From contig NC_030852.1 in assembly GCF_000208745.1 (NCBI RefSeq), positions 20,561,871 to 20,625,870 of the forward strand: a stretch of 64,000 nucleotides of DNA, written 5' to 3'. Positions 1 through 12,340 of the stretch are shown piece by piece (position 1 is the first letter of the stretch; every line of letters starts with the position of its first letter). The DNA is from Theobroma cacao (taxonomy: Eukaryota; Streptophyta; Magnoliopsida; Malvales; Malvaceae). Below the pieces are notes generated by a model. It ran no database searches and was not told where the DNA came from. It was given only the letters and a program-made list of their open reading frames with translations. The position numbers and the translations under genes are program-made.

Positions 1-660
1 GTTGTAAAAGAAAGTACCTATGATCACTTGTTGATCTGATTGGTACAAGATTGAGTGCTAAATACAAATGCAAAGAGTAGGCATTTAAGTGCAGAGCTTT
101 TCTGGTTTTTCTTCTTTTTATTGCTCAAAACTCATTCAAAGCTTCAAAAAACTTATTTCTTATTGTTAGAAGACCCTTTTATACTTGGAGATGCAACTCT
201 GATGGCAGTTTGGCAGTTTATATGCGTTGGAAATAGTTGAGGATGAGTTCTAGCCGTTAATCTGTCATGTAGTGCTCTAGTTCAAATTGCAGACAAAGAG
301 CTCTTAGTTGACTAACTTGGTTGATTAAGTTGCTTTTGTTTTTGCTTTATAGATTCTGGCAAAGAGCACTTAATCGACTGACTTGGTTGACTAAGTTGAT
401 TATTTTTCTCAAATTCTTTAGCCCGCCCTTTCTCCAATTTGAAATTTGGTCAACCAATGTTCTTCCTTATTTCACAAATAAGCTTCCTCCTTGTTATTTA
501 GTTACATCTTGTTGATTTTATTCCTCTTTTTCTTTCAAAAACCCTATTTGAAGAGTTAATAAATTAATTTCACAAATTACTTTCCTGCACACTCAAGTAA
601 AGGTATTGACGCACATAAATGGGAATGTTTTATTATCATCAAAAACTAATGGAGCCAATA
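1..660 (-). repeat. 3' LTR (partial) of the Sirevirus-like element
   Basis: On the minus strand the LTR begins directly after the polypurine tract with TATTGGCTCC, probably TGTTGG with a G-to-A change. It is truncated by the window edge. It holds two degenerate copies of a TTAGTCGACTAA-type palindrome, at about 306-336 and 370-396. Confidence 0.65.
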
Positions 661-780
661 ATCTCCCCTTTTTTGATGATGACAAAATACTCCTTGATTA
701 ATAGCACAGTATCATTTTAATTCTTTTTAGTTTTCTGCAGAAATTGAGGATTGCTCCCCCTAAGTATAAGCTCCCCCTTA
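661..780 (-). promoter_or_regulatory. Polypurine tracts of the Sirevirus-like element
   Basis: On the minus strand, AAAAAAGGGGAGAT abuts the LTR start (661-674). Two further GGGGGAGC tracts lie upstream at about 753-780. Repeated polypurine tracts before the 3' LTR are typical of Sireviruses, where the LTR-proximal tract primes plus-strand DNA synthesis. Confidence 0.7.
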
Positions 781-1167
781 ATGTGTGCATATTTTGCTTA
801 TTTTATTTTAACCAATTTTATTCTCGTCATTTAGAAAATGATATTGTATATTTAGAGTATACATATGTTCAGGAACATAGAGTGATTTGCAGCAAGTATT
901 AACAGATCATCATTAATCTTTCAGCTTTAAGTGTTGATAGATTTTCATCAATGTTCCAGCAGTTGTCAACATTTTATTGATTTTAGATTTTGTCCACATC
1001 ATTCATGTCTTAATTGATATACTATCCATACCATCTATATCTATTTTTAAATAGAAATTATTCACAATGCCATAACAAAAATTGTTTATCAGCATGGCAC
1101 CAACAGATTTCGTTCATGACAGTCAAAATGCGAAAATATCAATAGACTTCAATTTTTAGTGATTAAG

Positions 1168-4140
1168 TGTCAAGCCCGACCTTATAAAGTACTTGCCATG
1201 TCCTTTATGTGATTGACAATATGCTTGCATACTTAGAAAGCCCCGAAAAATCGTCAAAAGTCGATATTGTACCAAATGGTACTATTAAGTTGAATTAAGC
1301 CTCGAACTAGTCTAAATAGAGATCTTAAGACAAAATTGAGAATTTTAAAACCTCAGAATGACTTAAAATGATGATTTGGAGTTCGAGGGCTGAATTGGAG
1401 TCAATTTGGAATTTTCATGTTCTAGGGGTAAAATGGTAATTTTGTCACTCGAGGATAAAATGGAAATTTTTAAAAAAGATTTTGATCACATTTGACTCAT
1501 TGGAGTATGATTTGAGTTTGAGAGGTGAAAAATTTTAATTTTGACATTTTTGGAGCCCTAGGGGCAAAAGGTAATTTTACGAGTTTACAGGGGTAAAGTT
1601 GGAATTTTGGAATTTTACACCACCTAACACTTGTCATGCCCATGGATTTCAGCCATTAACATTTTACATTGTGGATAATTGAAACATTTTATGTGGTGGA
1701 GAGAGATTGCTTAATGGATAAGTATTACACATAGACTAATGGAAACATGCCATGTGCCAAGCTTAGATTATTATAGAATTTCCTTGTAAAATCTATTTAA
1801 AACTCTCTTAGTCTCACCCATTTGGCTGGCCAAAGCATGAAGTGAAGAGGAAAGGAAAGAACACAAACCCTAGGTGGAAAAATTGAAGAAAAAGTGTGGG
1901 ATTTCAAGGGATTAAGTTAATAAATGTAAAATTTTATGATTTTATCTTGTGATTTACACTACCCATGCTTTCTTTTTCATTTTCCGTGCTTAGAACTCAA
2001 GTTTGCATGATGAACCCATGCTAGCCGAATTTGAGAGGAGAGGTTTTGAGCATTGATTTTGCTAGATTTCAAGCTAATTAAGTGTTTTTGGTTGTTTGGT
2101 AATGGAAAGTATGAAAATCTAGCAAGGAATCACTTTGTTCTTCACAAACCCACAAGAGGCCGAATTTTCTAGGGAGGATATTGAGGCTGAAATTGATGAT
2201 ATTTCATGACATTTAGTGGTATTTAATGATTGGTGAGGCTAGAAATTTAATGGGAAATTTTGGCATGAAAATCTGAATTTTTACCTAATGTATGACATGT
2301 GCGATTTATGGTTTGGACTGATAAATTGAATCATATTCACAGTCATTGAGGTATTTTAAGTGTAATTGGAGTGTAGAAAGTGAATGAAATCGATTTGGAG
2401 TTAAATTAGAGGTTTTAGCCAATTACACAGAGAATAGTGCGAATTAGGTCGAATACCATATTTAAACGGCTATTCGAACATTTTGCATCACATTTCGTAC
2501 ATTCATATAGATTTATAGAGCCTGAAATAGTTTATTATAAATTGACACAATTTATTGAAATTCGTGTCACGTATGATGTATAGGTGGTGAGCCCTCTAAC
2601 AAAGGTAAAGAGATTGTGCCCGAATATCGTGAATATGAGTATATCGAACTCCTAGTACTATGAGTTACCTTTACTATCATCTTAATTATCTAAAGTGGTT
2701 TTTATCCGATTTTGTGATTTTATGGAAAATGAGTTAAATGGTAAATCTTTGTGTTTTGTAACAAAAATGTGATTTAATGAAATGATTTTATAAAATTATC
2801 TTGAAATTGAAAGATGGTTTTGAAAATGGAGTAATTGGAGACTAATTACTGTGTTATAAATCATGGTTTGAATTGAATGGCTTATGATAATATTGGCATG
2901 AATGGTTGAATTGGTATTTGTGTTGAAATATATAAACTGTTGTTTGCCTTGCTAGGTTGGATAATGATAAAATTGCCATGTCATGCTGTTAAATTTTATT
3001 GTATGGTGGTTTTAGCTTGTTGTAGTGGGCTGGTTCTGTGGACTAGCCTATTAGAGGGGCACAGAACCTGGTCATATTCTTACCTCTGTTGGAAAGGCGA
3101 GTAGGGTAACTCCCGAGGTATAACTTTAGAGTTCACTTCACGCCAAACCACCTCGTGATGATGAACTCCGCTAACGCCAATGAACGGCTATGTTTTTAAA
3201 ATAAAAACATGATTTATGCGTACATAACTTTTTAACAGCCTTGGCGGACTCAGTTTGGGAAAGCCCTCTGCCAAGGTATCCCTGATGACTGAGTATGATA
3301 ATGATTTTGGCACGAGCCAAAGTTTTAAGAAATTCATAAGCCATGTTAATTACTCGATTTATATGAATTGATTTTATTTGGTTGAAACAAGTTGAAAGGT
3401 GTTGAATTTTAGTATGTTAAACTGTTTTATCTGTCTCCATTTACTCGACTTTAGATGGTTTAGATGGTATCTGTTTACTCATTGGGATTTTATAATCTCA
3501 CCACCCTTATTTTCAACCATTTCGGGCCCGAGGTAGCTTGTGGATAGCAGATATCATCAAGGATTATAGTCGGCTTTACTACTCTAGAAACTGTAGGTTT
3601 ACTGCCTTTGTGCACTTTTGTTCCTTATGGGCCCACAAGTCACTGTAAAGTAAATTTCATATCCCGGTTATCTTTATTATAGTACGTATGAATTTATTTA
3701 GCTTTTACATTATAAAAATTATTTACCGATGACTCTATAAATATTGTTTTACAAGAAATTAGAATATTTTATTGAATATTTTTATTTTATTCAAATAGTT
3801 GCAATATTATTTTTAATAAATGTTTTAGACACCCAAATTTATTTTAAATCATGAAATGTGTGTTTTTCACTCATCTACTACATTTTTAGTTAGGTTCAGA
3901 AAATTTTGAGAAAAAATGACGAAAACACCCATGTGAGGCGAAAATTATTATTCCACGATTTTGAAAGGGAAAAAGCTTTAAATTCTTTAAAAACGAGGTT
4001 TGGCGATGATTACTCACAAGGGAGATGAAAAAAATGGTACTACAGCCTTGCAGGGTTCCGGTTGGCACTCTAGGTAACGAATGTCTACCGGGACCTCGCG
4101 ACTGTTGTCACGGGCTCGAGGGGAGTACCGGGTTGTGACA
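1168..4140 (+). mobile_element. Solo LTR, family B, with TSD ttaag
   Basis: A 2973-bp unit begins TGTCAAGCCCGACC and ends GGGTTGTGACA. It is flanked by perfect 5-bp duplications ttaag (1163-1167 and 4141-4145). TG...CA ends and a 5-bp duplication identify an LTR; no internal domain, PBS or PPT is present, so it is a solo LTR left by recombination between two LTRs. A TATA-like element lies at about 1794-1803. The 5' part repeats GGGGTAAAATGGTAATTTT blocks. The same family occurs inverted at 15235-18213 and partially at 63003-64000. It is inserted into the 3' region of the Sirevirus-like element and is therefore younger. Lineage is not provable without an internal region; gypsy is likely. Confidence 0.9.
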
Positions 4141-4534
4141 TTAAGCAACATAGTTATATCAGCAATCATTTTTCACATACAACCACATAAATAATAGAAT
4201 TAAAACTAAGTGTTTAAGTGCCACCATGGCACAAATAATAGCTAACCAACAAGTATTTCGAAATTGCCCAAAGACTATTTTTGCTTCCTATCTCCTATTT
4301 TTCTAAGTTCGTTCATCTTTGATTCTGTCTTCTTTCCTTTCCTAGGTTCCTTCCTGGTTCCTCTATCCTAACATTTTTTTTAAATTTTATTCTTCTGGTT
4401 CCTTGTTCCTGCCCCCATTCTATTATACTCCCACTTTTTGTCAACATCAAGGGGAGGGGCTTCTATTCATTTGATGAGTTAGAGGGTGAGGACTTAGTGC
4501 TGTAGAAAGGGTTGAGAGGAAAAGGAGAGGACTC

Positions 4535-6383
4535 TCAAAGAGGTGATGAATGTCTTATAGAAGGTTCTAGTGAGGACTTGTTTGAGACAGGGATTGGAGA
4601 GGAGGCTGAAACTAGTTTAGATTTCTCTGCCAACTTGGAGGACTTTCTTCTTTTAAGAAAAACTGTCTTGGTTGCCATAGTCTTCTTGCCTTTGGTTGGT
4701 CGTTTTGCCTCAGTTGGTGGTGCTGCAGTGGTTTTGGCTTTCCGCGCTTTTGTCTTTACTTTGGTAGCTGATGTAGATTTCTTTTCTTTTCCTACACCTT
4801 CACCATTTTTTTGAGTTTCTGTCCTGGCAGTGTCCTTTTCAACTTCTCCCTCTTTAACCATTTGGTGGAAGATATCCATGATGGAAACTTCCTTTGATTT
4901 TGGAGGAGAGGCCTAGTTTTTCTCTGTATCTGAATCATTTTTGCTTTGAGGTTTAGGGGAGGTTGTCTTGGCTGGTTGATCAACCCCTTGAGGTGAGTCT
5001 TCAGTCTGCAGAGCAGGACTGGCAGATTTGTAGGTGGAACCTTCAGCTTGAAAGCTAGAACTTCCAACATGAGGAGTTGATTTTTCTGCTGACTTAGCTG
5101 ATCTTTCAGCACCTTGTTGTACAGGTGTAGTGCTGGATGTGACAGAACTGTCTGTAACCACAGGTTCAGATGGCATGTTTTCCTTTTCCTTCAGCTTGTT
5201 TTCCAACTCAGTGATTTTATCTTCCATTTTATGTAGCTTTATTCCTTGGTTAGTCAGCTTACTATCAATCCTCATGAGCAAATTAAAAATCACTTCATTT
5301 GAAAATCTGAAGGGAGCTTCTTCAGGTTGAGCAGGTAGGCTGTGTTCTTTTCTTGGACCAGTCTTGGAGGTTTTAATGAACCTTTTTCCATCAAGTACAT
5401 ACCCCATTTTAACTAAGCTGCCATACTGAATAGCTTGATCTTTGGTTTTTACCAAGTCCATATCATACCTCTTTGACCATATTCCCTTCTTATGTACAAA
5501 GGATGTAATCACATTCCCATACGGCAAATTTACCTTATCAAGTTTGCAAGCACTTCTCATTTTCTCAATCATAAATCTTCCTAAATTCATACACTCCATT
5601 GAAAGCATGCTCCATCAGCCAAAGGTCTTGGAGGCTGATGTAGCTAAGGCTTCCACTTATGCCTTGTATATTTGCTGCTATGAAATAGTGTAGAATTCTG
5701 ATCTGAAGGCTGGTTATCAAACCATAATTACTTTTTGAAGAATATTTTTCTTTCTTTCCAGTGATGATCTCCCACAGTGAGGACGGATAATATTTTTCAG
5801 GCAGTTCAAATTCTCCTACTTCATACTCTATTTTCAGCAAGTTCCCTAAATCCTCAGTAGTCTTAACAAACTATTTTCCATTTAGACAAACATTCAAACC
5901 ATCTTCTACATAATCATCAAAATCTATTAATTCATTTCCTTTCAAAGCAATTTCAGAATAAAACTCTTTGACTAGACTTGGACTGTAAGACCTATTCTTA
6001 AAGGTGTTGTAGCCTTTTAGTTTTAGTTCATCAAATTACTCAGATAGACTAGTCTAGATTCCTACATTTTCCTTAAAACTATTTCAGTCAATCAATTTTC
6101 CATAAGAGATTGGTGCATTCTCGATATTCTTGTATCTATACTCATGCAATTTATTCTTAAATTTTGAAGAGGAAGAATTGGTACCTTTGTGGAGTAAAGG
6201 CTCTGTTTCCTTTTTCTTGCCAATTTTCTTCTTCTTTTCTCCAAGTTTCTCGGATATCTCTTTCACTGAACCAGGCATGATTTTTGGTTTTTTCTTCATA
6301 TTTTCAGTTTTTGTTTCTTCCTCTATTGGCCTTTTCCCTTTTTTCTTTTCTGATATCTCTTTGCTCTGAGATGTTCTAGCCAT
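4535..6383 (-). pseudogene. Env-like ORF of a Sirevirus-like retrotransposon, disrupted
   Basis: This is the third ORF that Sireviruses carry downstream of pol. Its function is unproven and it is called env-like by position. It starts at 6383 with a Lys/Ser/Glu-rich basic segment of about 100 residues (MARTSQSKEI...). A conserved central segment (5840-5565) and a further segment (5608-4913) follow, the latter with a clear heptad coiled coil (LTNQGIKLHKMEDKITELEN) and a Ser/Thr/Pro-rich tail. A Lys-rich segment (4879-4535) closes the region. These pieces lie in different frames with stops between them, including a frame change near 5600, so no full protein is made. I see no convincing transmembrane helix or signal peptide. 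Confidence 0.75.
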
Positions 6384-6689
6384 GTTGGTTAGAGAAATTT
6401 CTGAGGGTTTGAGTCGGTTTTAGAGGCAAACAGGGAGATTTAGGTTTTTGTTTTTAAAGTAACAGGTTTCAGGAGAGAGAGGAGGAGAGGCAGTCAGTAG
6501 TTATTAAAAAAAAACTCTTCATCTTCCTTTTAAGTGCTGCCCTATTTCATTTCTTTCTAATTTCAAACTTCCCTTTAAAAATTTGGTTATTTACCTTTGA
6601 CAGTTTTTCCTTCATTCATTTTACACCCGGTAAACCCACATTTTACTCTTCTTTCTCTAAAACTCACAAAGTCTTATTATTTAAGTCTG

Positions 6690-6733
6690 TCAGACTACTC
6701 TTAGTTGACTGAGAAATCCTTAGTCGACTAAAA
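6690..6733. repeat. TTAGTCGACTAA palindrome pair in Sirevirus pol-env spacer
   Basis: One degenerate copy (CTTAGTTGACTGAG) and one perfect 12-bp palindrome (TTAGTCGACTAA) lie about 20 bp apart. The same motif recurs in degenerate form in this element's LTR near 300-400. Confidence 0.6.
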
Positions 6734-6768
6734 GTAATATGTTTTCTATGTGAGAGCTTAAGGTTTTC

Positions 6769-7502
6769 TTATAATTCCTTCACACTAATCATCTCTAAAT
6801 TTCTTCTAATCTCACAGAATTTATCTTCACTCAGAGGTTTGGTAAAAATGTCTGCTAATTGATGTAAAGTATTCACAAATTCTATGTTAATATCATTTTT
6901 TATCACATGGTCTCTAATAAAATGGTGTCTAATCTCAACGTGCTTTGTCTTAGAGTGCTACACAGGATTTTTTGATATATTGATTGCACTCGTGTTATCA
7001 TAGTAAATTGGTACATTATGCATTGTTATTCCATAGTCTTTTAATTGTTGCTTGATCCAAAGGATTCGTGCACAGCAGCTTCTAATGATACATATTTAGC
7101 CTCTGTTGTAGACAATGCCACTGAGTTTTGCTTTTTGCTAGACCAAGACACAAGCATCCTTCCTAAAAATTGACATGTTCCACTAGTGCTCTTTCTATCA
7201 GTTTTGTTGCCAGCAAAGTCAGCATCTGAATATCCAACTAAGCTAAAAGTTGAGTATCTAGAGTACCATATTCCTACTTATTGAGTGTCTATGAGGTATC
7301 TAAAAATTCTCTTAACAGCAGTTAGGTGTGATTCTTTAGGCTGTGACTGAAATCTAGCACACAAACACACACTAAACTGAATATCTGGTCTACTTGCTGT
7401 TAAGTAGAGAAGAGAGTTGATCATACCTCTATAAAGCTTTTGATCCACATTCTTACCTTTTTCATCTAAGTCGAGTTTGGTCGATGGACTCATTGGTGTA
7501 GA
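6769..7502 (-). pseudogene. Copia pol C-terminus (RT end and RNase H), Sirevirus type
   Basis: The minus strand encodes the junction of reverse transcriptase and RNase H: LYRGMINSLLYLTASRPDIQ and CARFQSQPKESHLTAVKRIF, then GYSDADFAGNKTDRKSTSGT, then the RNase H motif STTEAKY. The C-terminal block FVNTLHQLADIFTKPLSEDK follows, ending in a TAA at 6769-6771. In the live enzyme this region finishes cDNA synthesis and degrades the RNA template. There is an in-frame stop just after LIDTQ (near 7276) and a frameshift in the stretch after STTEAKYVS. The upstream part is lost where a family A LTR begins at 7503. Confidence 0.9.
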
Positions 7503-8689
7503 TGTCACAACCCAAATTCTAGGGCCATGATCGATGCATGGGCCCAATGAGCATAGCCCACTAAGCCCAAACAAGCCTCTTTATGCAATTCCGATCATCT
7601 TTAAAATGAAGTGCTGTAACTGTCAAAAGTAAATGTTCTAGTAATATTTTATAACAACTGAATATTCATATTTATATTATATCAAAGTACTGTCATCATC
7701 AATCCAACATATACATACTTCATTTATAACATGACTCTTAGTAGTTTACATTACATATACATGTTCACAAGTAATAGACTCGAGATCGTCAGCGAAGTGA
7801 CTCTAGGTGAAGATACAGCTACTGAGATGCCATAGTACCTACCAAGAAGACGAGCATATGTGTGCGACTCAATCTAGGTCCCAACTACCTCTAAATTTGA
7901 AAACATAATTTTAAAAATGTGAGTATGAAACTCAGTGAGTGAACATAAGAAAGAAACAAGCAATCAATAGGAAGAATTTGGAAATCATGATGCACTTGTT
8001 TCGAAAACAATGCAATTGATTTAATTTCTTACTTAAAACCCCTCATTTCAAACTTTGATTAATAACCTCATAGTGTTGCAACAACCCATGATCAATCCAT
8101 GAAGTTAAATGGGTGAAAAATATGTCAAAAATCCAATAGGGTAGCATGCAAGACAGAATGTTTCTCGTTGCAGCAAGAAACAGTATCAGTTTGCATGTGT
8201 TTCAGTTTTTCTAGCATATCTTTCGCTATAGTAGTCCAATTGACCTGATTTTTGGACCATTAGAAAGCTAAGAGGCAGGGCTACAACTTTTATTTTAACA
8301 CTTTTCCCATTTTGGATGGGCAAGTAGTCAAAATATTGATCAAATTGAAAGCACTAGACTAGAACTTGAGAGTTTCTCGCTGCAACGAGTTTCTTGCAGC
8401 CAAAACAGAATGTTTCTCACTGCAACAAGAAGCAGGGCACCTAAATGTAAAAAAGACCTTCTTTGCACTAAAAATCCATTTAGTGCTGCAATAAACTCAA
8501 TTTGCAAGAAAATGTGACATTCTCAAGATTCATCATGCCAATTTCAACATGAAATACTCAAAATTTTCCAAAGTTCAACATGCCAAAATTTGACATGCAT
8601 TACAACCATATACTATATTGATGAACTTTTATTTCACAAACATATATATATACATATATACATAATTAAACACCAATACCACCATCATC

Positions 8690-8890
8690 TCACGCTGCTC
8701 ATGTGCATCCCCCCACATCGTGCACATAGCCGGAGTCATCGTGTGCATCCCCCCACATTGTGGACAGTCAGTGCCATCATGTACATCCCCCCACATCGTG
8801 TACACGGGCACTGTCATCATCTATCTCCCTCACCACTGTCATCACCTGCATGTGCATCCCCCCACAACGTGCACACACGCAGTTATCATT
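8690..8890. repeat. GTGCAC minisatellite in LTR A
   Basis: Degenerate units of roughly 45-50 bp carry the core CATGTGCATCCCCCCACA followed by a GTGCACA or GTACAC arm. Each unit encloses a short inverted pair. All family A LTRs here carry an equivalent block with different copy numbers. Confidence 0.7.
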
Positions 8891-8915
8891 ATCACACAAT
8901 ATCAACCATCATTGC

Positions 8916-8920
<5 letters not shown>

Positions 8921-8958
<38 letters not shown>
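8921..8958. repeat. (AT)n microsatellite
   Basis: An uninterrupted AT tract of 38 bp lies in the hypervariable middle of the LTR. Long apparent tyrosine/isoleucine reading frames across it are artefacts of the repeat. Confidence 0.95.
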
Positions 8959-8960
<2 letters not shown>

Positions 8961-9205
8961 ACATAATGTAGTACAAGAATTCATAACAGCCACATGTCAC
9001 ACATAAAGACAATTTATCAAGGGCTTGTTCCTAAGGCACCATTTTTAAGAAAAATGGGATAAAATCATTTAAAGATTTTGTGCAAATACATTCACATTCC
9101 CAAAATAATTTTGAAATGCAAGTTCACTCACCGGGATTGTTGAACCTCTAATCGACTCTAACTTCGATTATTACTTCAAACGGACATGTGAGTCCTTGTT
9201 GGAAC

Positions 9206-9304
9206 CTATCACCCACAATATAACTATTAAAAATATAACAGCCCATAAATCAAATTTCTAGCCATCTCTAACACCTTAAAATCAAATTTTAACTCATTTC
9301 TCAC
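9206..9304 (-). other. Candidate leader intron of LTR A (short, 99 bp)
   Basis: On the minus strand a 5' splice consensus CAAG|GTGAGA and a 3' site GTGATAG|GTTCC bound this interval. The same two sites bound about 216-245 bp in other family A copies. The intervening sequence is absent from the copy at 12341-14616. This copy has a deletion within the intron. Confidence 0.6.
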
Positions 9305-9539
9305 CTTGGTGGTTTTTTTTTGTAGTTGAATTCCTTTTCAAAAGCTTCCAAGCTACTATGGAAAGTCTCTTTTTCTCTCTCTAAAACTTTCCACTAGTGA
9401 GAGAAAGTGCTAAATAAAGACTTTTTGAGGGTTTTAAGGTGTAAAAGTGGAAGAGCATGAAAAATTGTATGAAAGAGTGGGCAAAAGCATGAAATTTAGA
9501 GCTAGATAGAGAAAGTTATGGAAGTTCTAGCTATGTTGC

Positions 9540-11162
9540 TTGCTGAATTACCAATACATTTGCTTTAGATGGTTTCCACAATTAAGCAAGGAATTCACAT
9601 AAGCGCACATGGACTTCAACAAGTAATACAGTGATAAGAAGGGTTGTCGGTCCCAAAAGGAGTTGATTCTAAATCTATGCTAAGTACTAAAATTAAAACA
9701 AGCTACTTTTATCTAACTACCTAAAAGTCTAGAAATAATTAAAAATAAAACTAAATGACTAATGTAAACTAGCAATTGCAAACTATGTAAAAGAAAGGGT
9801 GTAAAGCCTAGGATTATGGGTTCAATTAGCATTTCATTTGGATGTATGATTAGCTAATTACTCATTTAAATGGAAAATTGATGCTAGTTTAAAATCCTCA
9901 AGCATGTACAATTCTCCATCGAGATGTCGTACATTGGCCTAAGTTAATTAAATCTTTCTATTTCTATAGTAATTTAACTAAACCAAGTTCCTAAGGCATA
10001 AGTTCTAACAATTGACTATATGTGGCATCTAGGCATATATCTACCTTACTTGTTAATCAAGACACTTACTTTTTAAGTGATAGGAACACAAATTATCCAA
10101 ACCTAGGTCTGTTTAGACTAACTTTCTCAAGTATCATCAAAAAATCCAAACTCATTTCATTGGTGATCAAGCAATGAAATAGAAAAGAAATTCAAATTTT
10201 TAAAAAATTCAATAATTCCATAAAAAGTATGTAATACCCAAGCACTATATCCAAACTATGTACTAATATCCACCATAACCCTAGAAAAAGAAATCTAACT
10301 CAACATATCCATAGGAACATTCAACGTCTTAGAAAAATAAAACATTTCTATAAAGAGAGATAGAGAGAGAAAATCAAATCTAGTGAAATAAAGTATTTGG
10401 TGCAACTTTTACAGCTCAATCTTTAAAGATTTCCTCCCCTTTTCTTCCTTTTGTTCAAAGCTTATTTTTCCCCAAAATGGTGTCAACTCCAACCTCTGTT
10501 TTTTGAGTAAAAAGATCATATTTATACCCTTATTGAAAGCCCTAAATAAAAAATCATCATGTACCAAATTTCCAACATATGTATTGACGCTACAATGCAA
10601 AGAGGCTGGCATTGACCTCTCTGGTCCCTGGTGAGGTTTGGCTAAAGAAGGGATGAGTTATAGTGCTAGCCTTTAGAGGTTGCAACACTGGCTTGTCTTC
10701 CTAGTTGCTGTCTAGTCTACTCCAATTCTCCAAATTTTGACACAATTTGGACCTTGATCTAATCAGCACTGAGTGAAGTGCTAAGAATCAATGTTGTAGC
10801 ATTTCCTTTTAACTTTCCAGTGCTCTAAGAGTCTTGTCGATCAGACTTCTATAGCTCGAGTTAAGCTCAAATTACTGCAACATGGTCAAAAATCACTTAA
10901 AGCATCTTTCCACGATTCTTTGCCATGTGAACCCCACATGCTCTCACACCTTCAATAATAATTAACTAAATCAATAGAGGAAAAAATAGGAATTGTATAT
11001 TGAAAATAAGCTAAAAGAACTCAACTAAAAATACTCAAACATGCATTAAGTTAATTAATAAAAAGACATAAAAACTACATAAAAATGACTAAAAGGCAAT
11101 AGGACTTCATTCTTTTTAAGCTCAACAAAGTGCAAGATAACTTTATAAAAAAGAGTTATCAA
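9540..11162 (-). mobile_element. Non-coding LTR-like element, TGATAACTC type
   Basis: On the minus strand this block starts TGATAACTC at 11162-11154. Near its other end it carries the motif GGACCGACAACCC...TGTATTACTTGTTG...TGTGCGCTTATGTG (9670-9600). An equivalent end motif lies at about 23178-23246 on the plus strand. From memory such ends occur in Athila/Tat-like gypsy LTRs; this assignment is tentative. No reading frame of note is present. Flanks agcta/agctt are a possible imperfect 5-bp duplication. Confidence 0.4.
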
Positions 11163-11476
11163 GCTTAAATTCCATAATCTATGACTAACAACTGTGCTAC
11201 CTTAAAAGCACAAGTCCATTGACACAATAATCAAGTCCATAACTTGGTGAGTGAATTGGAGGGAAAACCAACCAAATTCCTTAACTTAGAAAGAGAGAAT
11301 CGATTGAAATGGTATAAAGAGAAAATTATAAATCGATTGAAAAATCATAACTAAAACACTCCAAGGAAGCTTAAACTCACCTTGGTTTCCAAATTCAAGG
11401 CCATAAATTGATGGTAGGAGTAAGGAAGAGAGGAGGTAAGAGTTTCTTAGAGAGAAATGGAAGAGACTAGTGCTCT
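11163..11476. other. Unassigned repeat-like stretch
   Basis: No coding signal. A minus-strand CCAAG|GTGAGT splice-donor-like site near 11375-11385 resembles the LTR leaders of this window, so this may be a diverged LTR fragment. Confidence 0.3.
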
Positions 11477-11855
11477 TTCTTGGTAGGTACTATGGCATCT
11501 CGGTAGCCACATCTTCACTATGGTCACTCCGCTGGAAGTTAAGAGTCATTTTGTTTTATGAGTAAGTTCATGTGATGTAAAATACTAAGATACGTGTCTT
11601 AGACGAAATATGTATATTTTAACTGTTAATGCCACCATGAGTTGAAATGTTAATATCATTTTGGGTTTATATTAATGAAATTCTTGATTGCTATACCCCA
11701 TTATTAAAGTGATTATAAGTTGGAATTATGAAAGGTGACTTGAGAATAGTTGATGGGATGTTAAGCAAGATTACATAATAGGCTTGCTTAGGCTTGGTGG
11801 GTTATGCCCATTGGGCCCATGCGCAGGTCATGGCTCGGGAATTTGGGCTGTGACA
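11477..11855 (+). mobile_element. LTR family A 3'-end fragment
   Basis: About 380 bp run from TTCTTGGTAGGTACTATGGC to the terminal GGGCTGTGACA. The match to the end of the solo LTR at 55367-57967 is very close over its whole length, implying recent common origin. The left boundary is an abrupt truncation. Confidence 0.85.
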
Positions 11856-12129
11856 CCTTTATCTTTTTGGCTCGAAATAAGGTTTTCTTGTTAGCTCACC
11901 AAGTAAAATTCCTATTTGCCCTTACATATAAAATTGGGGTTTTACATATGCACTTACTAATTTAGATTCTTTTGGTTGAATTTTAATTCTATTTATGACC
12001 TTGATGTTTAAGCTAACTCCTAGCCACACTTAATGGATTAATTTTTTTGTCTTGGAAGCTATTAATTATGAAACAATTTCACAAGCTTATTTGCTAAGCA
12101 TAAACCGAATGTTTTACGAGAGAGTTTAA

Positions 12130-12340
12130 CATAAAAGGAAACAAAATGAGAGAAATGGATGGAATCTAAAAGGTATTGGTATTTATGACCTCAATATTTT
12201 CCTAACAAAAGGGAGATGTTTGATTTGCATTTGAATGGTAAAAAAATTCTTGTATCTAGGGCCTAGATCAAAGAGGAGTATTAGATTGTTCTCTTTTATC
12301 TTTGAAATGGTTAATTTCTTTATAGAATATCAAACATAAA
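12130..12340 (+). pseudogene. LINE endonuclease fragment
   Basis: Weak similarity to the APE-type endonuclease of plant LINEs just before the LTR insertion. It is supported mainly by continuity: the text resumes after the LTR at 14622 with the next endonuclease motif. Confidence 0.5.

Larger units (their letters stand above)
1..7502 (-). mobile_element. Sirevirus-like Copia LTR retrotransposon remnant
   Basis: Read on the minus strand, the order is: end of pol (RT/RNase H), an env-like ORF with a coiled coil, a long 3' non-coding region with several polypurine tracts, and the start of a 3' LTR that runs off the left edge. A third ORF after pol and repeated polypurine tracts are hallmarks of the Sirevirus lineage of Ty1/Copia. 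The upstream end is cut at 7503 by a family A LTR, so gag, protease, integrase and most of RT are missing. A family B solo LTR (1168-4140) sits in the 3' non-coding region. The remaining coding parts have stops and frameshifts, so the copy is dead. Confidence 0.85.
7503..9530 (-). mobile_element. LTR family A, 3' part, truncated
   Basis: The segment begins TGTCACAACCC, the reverse complement of the family A 3' end GGGTTGTGACA, and follows the family A order: GGGCCCAA/AGCCCACT end, CTGCAGCGAG palindromes (8160-8440), GTGCAC minisatellite, (TA)n tract, then the leader exon and intron. Similarity stops near 9530, before the TATA box and 5' end, where another element begins. The copy interrupts the Sirevirus pol. 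Left flank is gtaga; its partner duplication was not found, so the right side has been rearranged. Confidence 0.8.

Noticed and set aside
4512..4814. A plus-strand frame of 100 codons.
   Set aside because: It is the antisense shadow of the Lys-rich end of the env-like ORF.
8590..9006. A 138-codon open frame and overlapping frames on both strands.
   Set aside because: They run through the GTGCAC minisatellite and an AT dinucleotide tract; composition explains the open frames and no protein motif is present.
7503..11855. Inverted ends TGTCACAACCC and GGGCTGTGACA looked like the terminal inverted repeats of a 4.35-kb DNA transposon.
   Set aside because: Each end is the 3' end of a separate family A LTR; elsewhere the same end pairs with a TGTGAGACC end and a 5-bp duplication, and the sequence between is not continuous.
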